IMG/VR virus record: IMGVR_UViG_3300027712_000183
Coordinates: 1-21,184 of that record
Length of the DNA: 21,184 nt
Source of the DNA: a virus
Reading direction: 5' to 3' (one strand)
Shown: positions 20,278 to 21,184 of the stretch, one piece after another
How the letters are laid out: each line of letters begins with the position of its first letter
Numbering within the stretch: position 1 is the first letter of the stretch
Translations under genes and position numbers: made by a program
Notes under the pieces: generated by a model
The model's database searches: none
Told to the model about the DNA's origin: nothing
Seen by the model: only the letters and a program-made list of their open reading frames with translations

Positions 20278-21150
20278 ATGACAGATCCATGGTGGAGCAT
20301 CGAGCGCTCGGACACGCACTGCCACAAGCTGACCATTAACCATGGCGCCATCGGGTCTGTGCGCCGCGTGCTGCTGCTGGCCGACCTCCACTGGGACAGC
20401 GCCCACTGCCTGCGGGATGAGCTGGCCGCCACATTAGGCCAGGCGAAGGCGATAGGCTCACCCGTCCTTATGTTCGGCGACATCTTCGACGCAATGCAGG
20501 GCAAGTGGGATCCACGCGCCTCGGCTGACACCCTGCGCCCTGAGCATCGATGTGGTAACTACCTCGACAGTTTGGTCGACACCGCTGCCGAGTGGTTCAC
20601 ACCCTATGCGGACAGTATTGCTCTGATGAGCTATGGCAACCATGAGACCTCCGTCAAGAAGCGGCACGAGGTGGATCTGCTGCAGCGGCTGGTCGGCCTG
20701 CTCCGCAGTAATGGCAGCCGCGTCGTGTGTGCGCCGTACTGGGGCTTCGTGATGGCTCGCCATCTGTTTTCTCAATCTCCAAAGCATGTGGCTCTTACTC
20801 GACTGCTGTATCACCATGGCTACGGTGGTGGTGGCGAAGTGACACGCGGCATGATCGATCACTCAAGGACGCAGCGCCAATACGAAGCGGACATCTACGT
20901 GAGCGGCCACATCCATCGTCGCAACGTCGACGAGAACATCATGATCCGGCTCACATCTCGCGGCAACGTCGAGCAAAATCGCCAGCTATTTTTGAGATGC
21001 GGAGCGTGGAAGGATGAATCGGGGGACGGCTGGCACACTGAGAAGGGTCGCGCCGCAAGACCTCACGGCGGATGGTGGCTCGAATTTCAATCGTCGCGAA
21101 AAAATGATAGCAGAACTTCTGAAGTTTCATTCAGAGCGATACCGACGTAG
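20278..21150 (+). CDS. Calcineurin-like metallophosphoesterase
   Basis: 290 residues, full set of family motifs: LLADLHWD (Asp36, His38), FGDIFD (Asp68), YGNHE (Asn121, His122), LLYHHGYGG (His179/His180) and SGHIHR (His211, His213). These bind two metal ions and hydrolyse phosphate esters, such as nucleotides or nucleic-acid ends. Phage members are often found near tail or packaging genes; the substrate is not clear. No signal peptide. Length is typical. The ATG is 20 bases after the previous stop. Confidence 0.9.
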   Translation: MTDPWWSIERSDTHCHKLTINHGAIGSVRRVLLLADLHWDSAHCLRDELAATLGQAKAIGSPVLMFGDIFDAMQGKWDPRASADTLRPEHRCGNYLDSLVDTAAEWFTPYADSIALMSYGNHETSVKKRHEVDLLQRLVGLLRSNGSRVVCAPYWGFVMARHLFSQSPKHVALTRLLYHHGYGGGGEVTRGMIDHSRTQRQYEADIYVSGHIHRRNVDENIMIRLTSRGNVEQNRQLFLRCGAWKDESGDGWHTEKGRAARPHGGWWLEFQSSRKNDSRTSEVSFRAIPT

Positions 21151-21184
21151 GGGGCGAATATGTTGGCTATATTTGGCGGATGAC
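21151..21184. other. Short end stretch, no gene assigned
   Basis: An ATG at 21161 runs only seven codons to a TGA at 21182-21184 in frame terms too short to call. An ATGAC at 21180 could start a new gene beyond the edge, but only two codons would be visible. No hairpin or promoter is seen. Confidence 0.3.

Noticed and set aside
1-21184. Restriction-modification, abortive infection or other known defence island
   Set aside because: No methyltransferase, toxin-antitoxin pair or defence effector was recognised; the HNH and nuclease-like genes are better explained by phage replication and packaging.
1-21184. Insertion sequence or transposase
   Set aside because: The only recombinase is the phage integrase; no transposase domain or matching terminal inverted repeats with target duplication were seen.

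Overview
The window looks like part of a temperate tailed-phage genome, or a prophage or excised phage-like element, most likely from a planctomycete host. The host call is inference. It rests on the style of the left-hand cluster (cysteine-rich proteins, a zinc-knuckle-like protein beside a family 2 glycosyltransferase, a papain-like protease), on phage-borne CsrA and sigma-factor genes, and on a tRNA-Pro(GGG) integration core. No portal, terminase, major capsid or tail tape-measure gene is in the window, so the genome continues beyond both ends.

Layout. (1) 1-4551, plus strand: a late or accessory cluster with a cysteine-rich protein cut by the left edge, a CxxC protein, a GT2 glycosyltransferase, a small membrane protein, an Ig-like plus helical protein, a C1 cysteine protease, an unknown protein and an HNH protein. 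It ends at a hairpin terminator shared with the convergent integrase. (2) 4552-6150: a tyrosine integrase on the minus strand and a compact attachment region. The region holds the 3' half of a tRNA-Pro(GGG) gene flanked on both sides by copies of TTCTGAGTC, as in an attP with arm-type sites. (3) 6151-6790: a control region with an excisionase-like helix-turn-helix gene, an overlapping antisense ribbon-helix-helix-like gene, and a rightward promoter carrying a 10-bp inverted repeat. (4) 6794-16264: a tightly packed rightward early operon, with many ATGA, GTGA or TAATG overlaps. It encodes a lipoprotein-like peptide, CsrA, a Sak4-like RecA-fold ATPase, a DUF669 ssDNA-binding-like protein, a Prim-Pol/DUF3987 primase-helicase, a PD-(D/E)XK-like nuclease, a sigma-70-like factor, DUF3310, a DnaN sliding clamp, RusA and a second HNH protein. 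An AT-rich interval with two direct and one inverted repeat (11285-11470), just after the primase gene, is the best replication-origin candidate. (5) 16264-21150: virion-type genes, including a 953-residue protein with a probable seven-bladed propeller and about twenty 22-residue repeats, and a calcineurin-like phosphoesterase.

How it may work together. The integrase, excisionase-like protein and att region handle integration and excision. The palindromic operator and the RHH-like gene are candidates for the lysogeny decision. The early operon supplies replication and recombination proteins and loads its own sliding clamp. The phage sigma factor and CsrA are candidates for switching transcription and translation to late genes. 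Because integrase and phage-like sequence flank a partial tRNA on both sides, the attachment site reads as an un-integrated (attP) junction rather than attL or attR.

Two stretches are visibly more AT-rich than the rest (about 200-770 and 16690-18250), both in virion-type genes, which suggests mosaic exchange.
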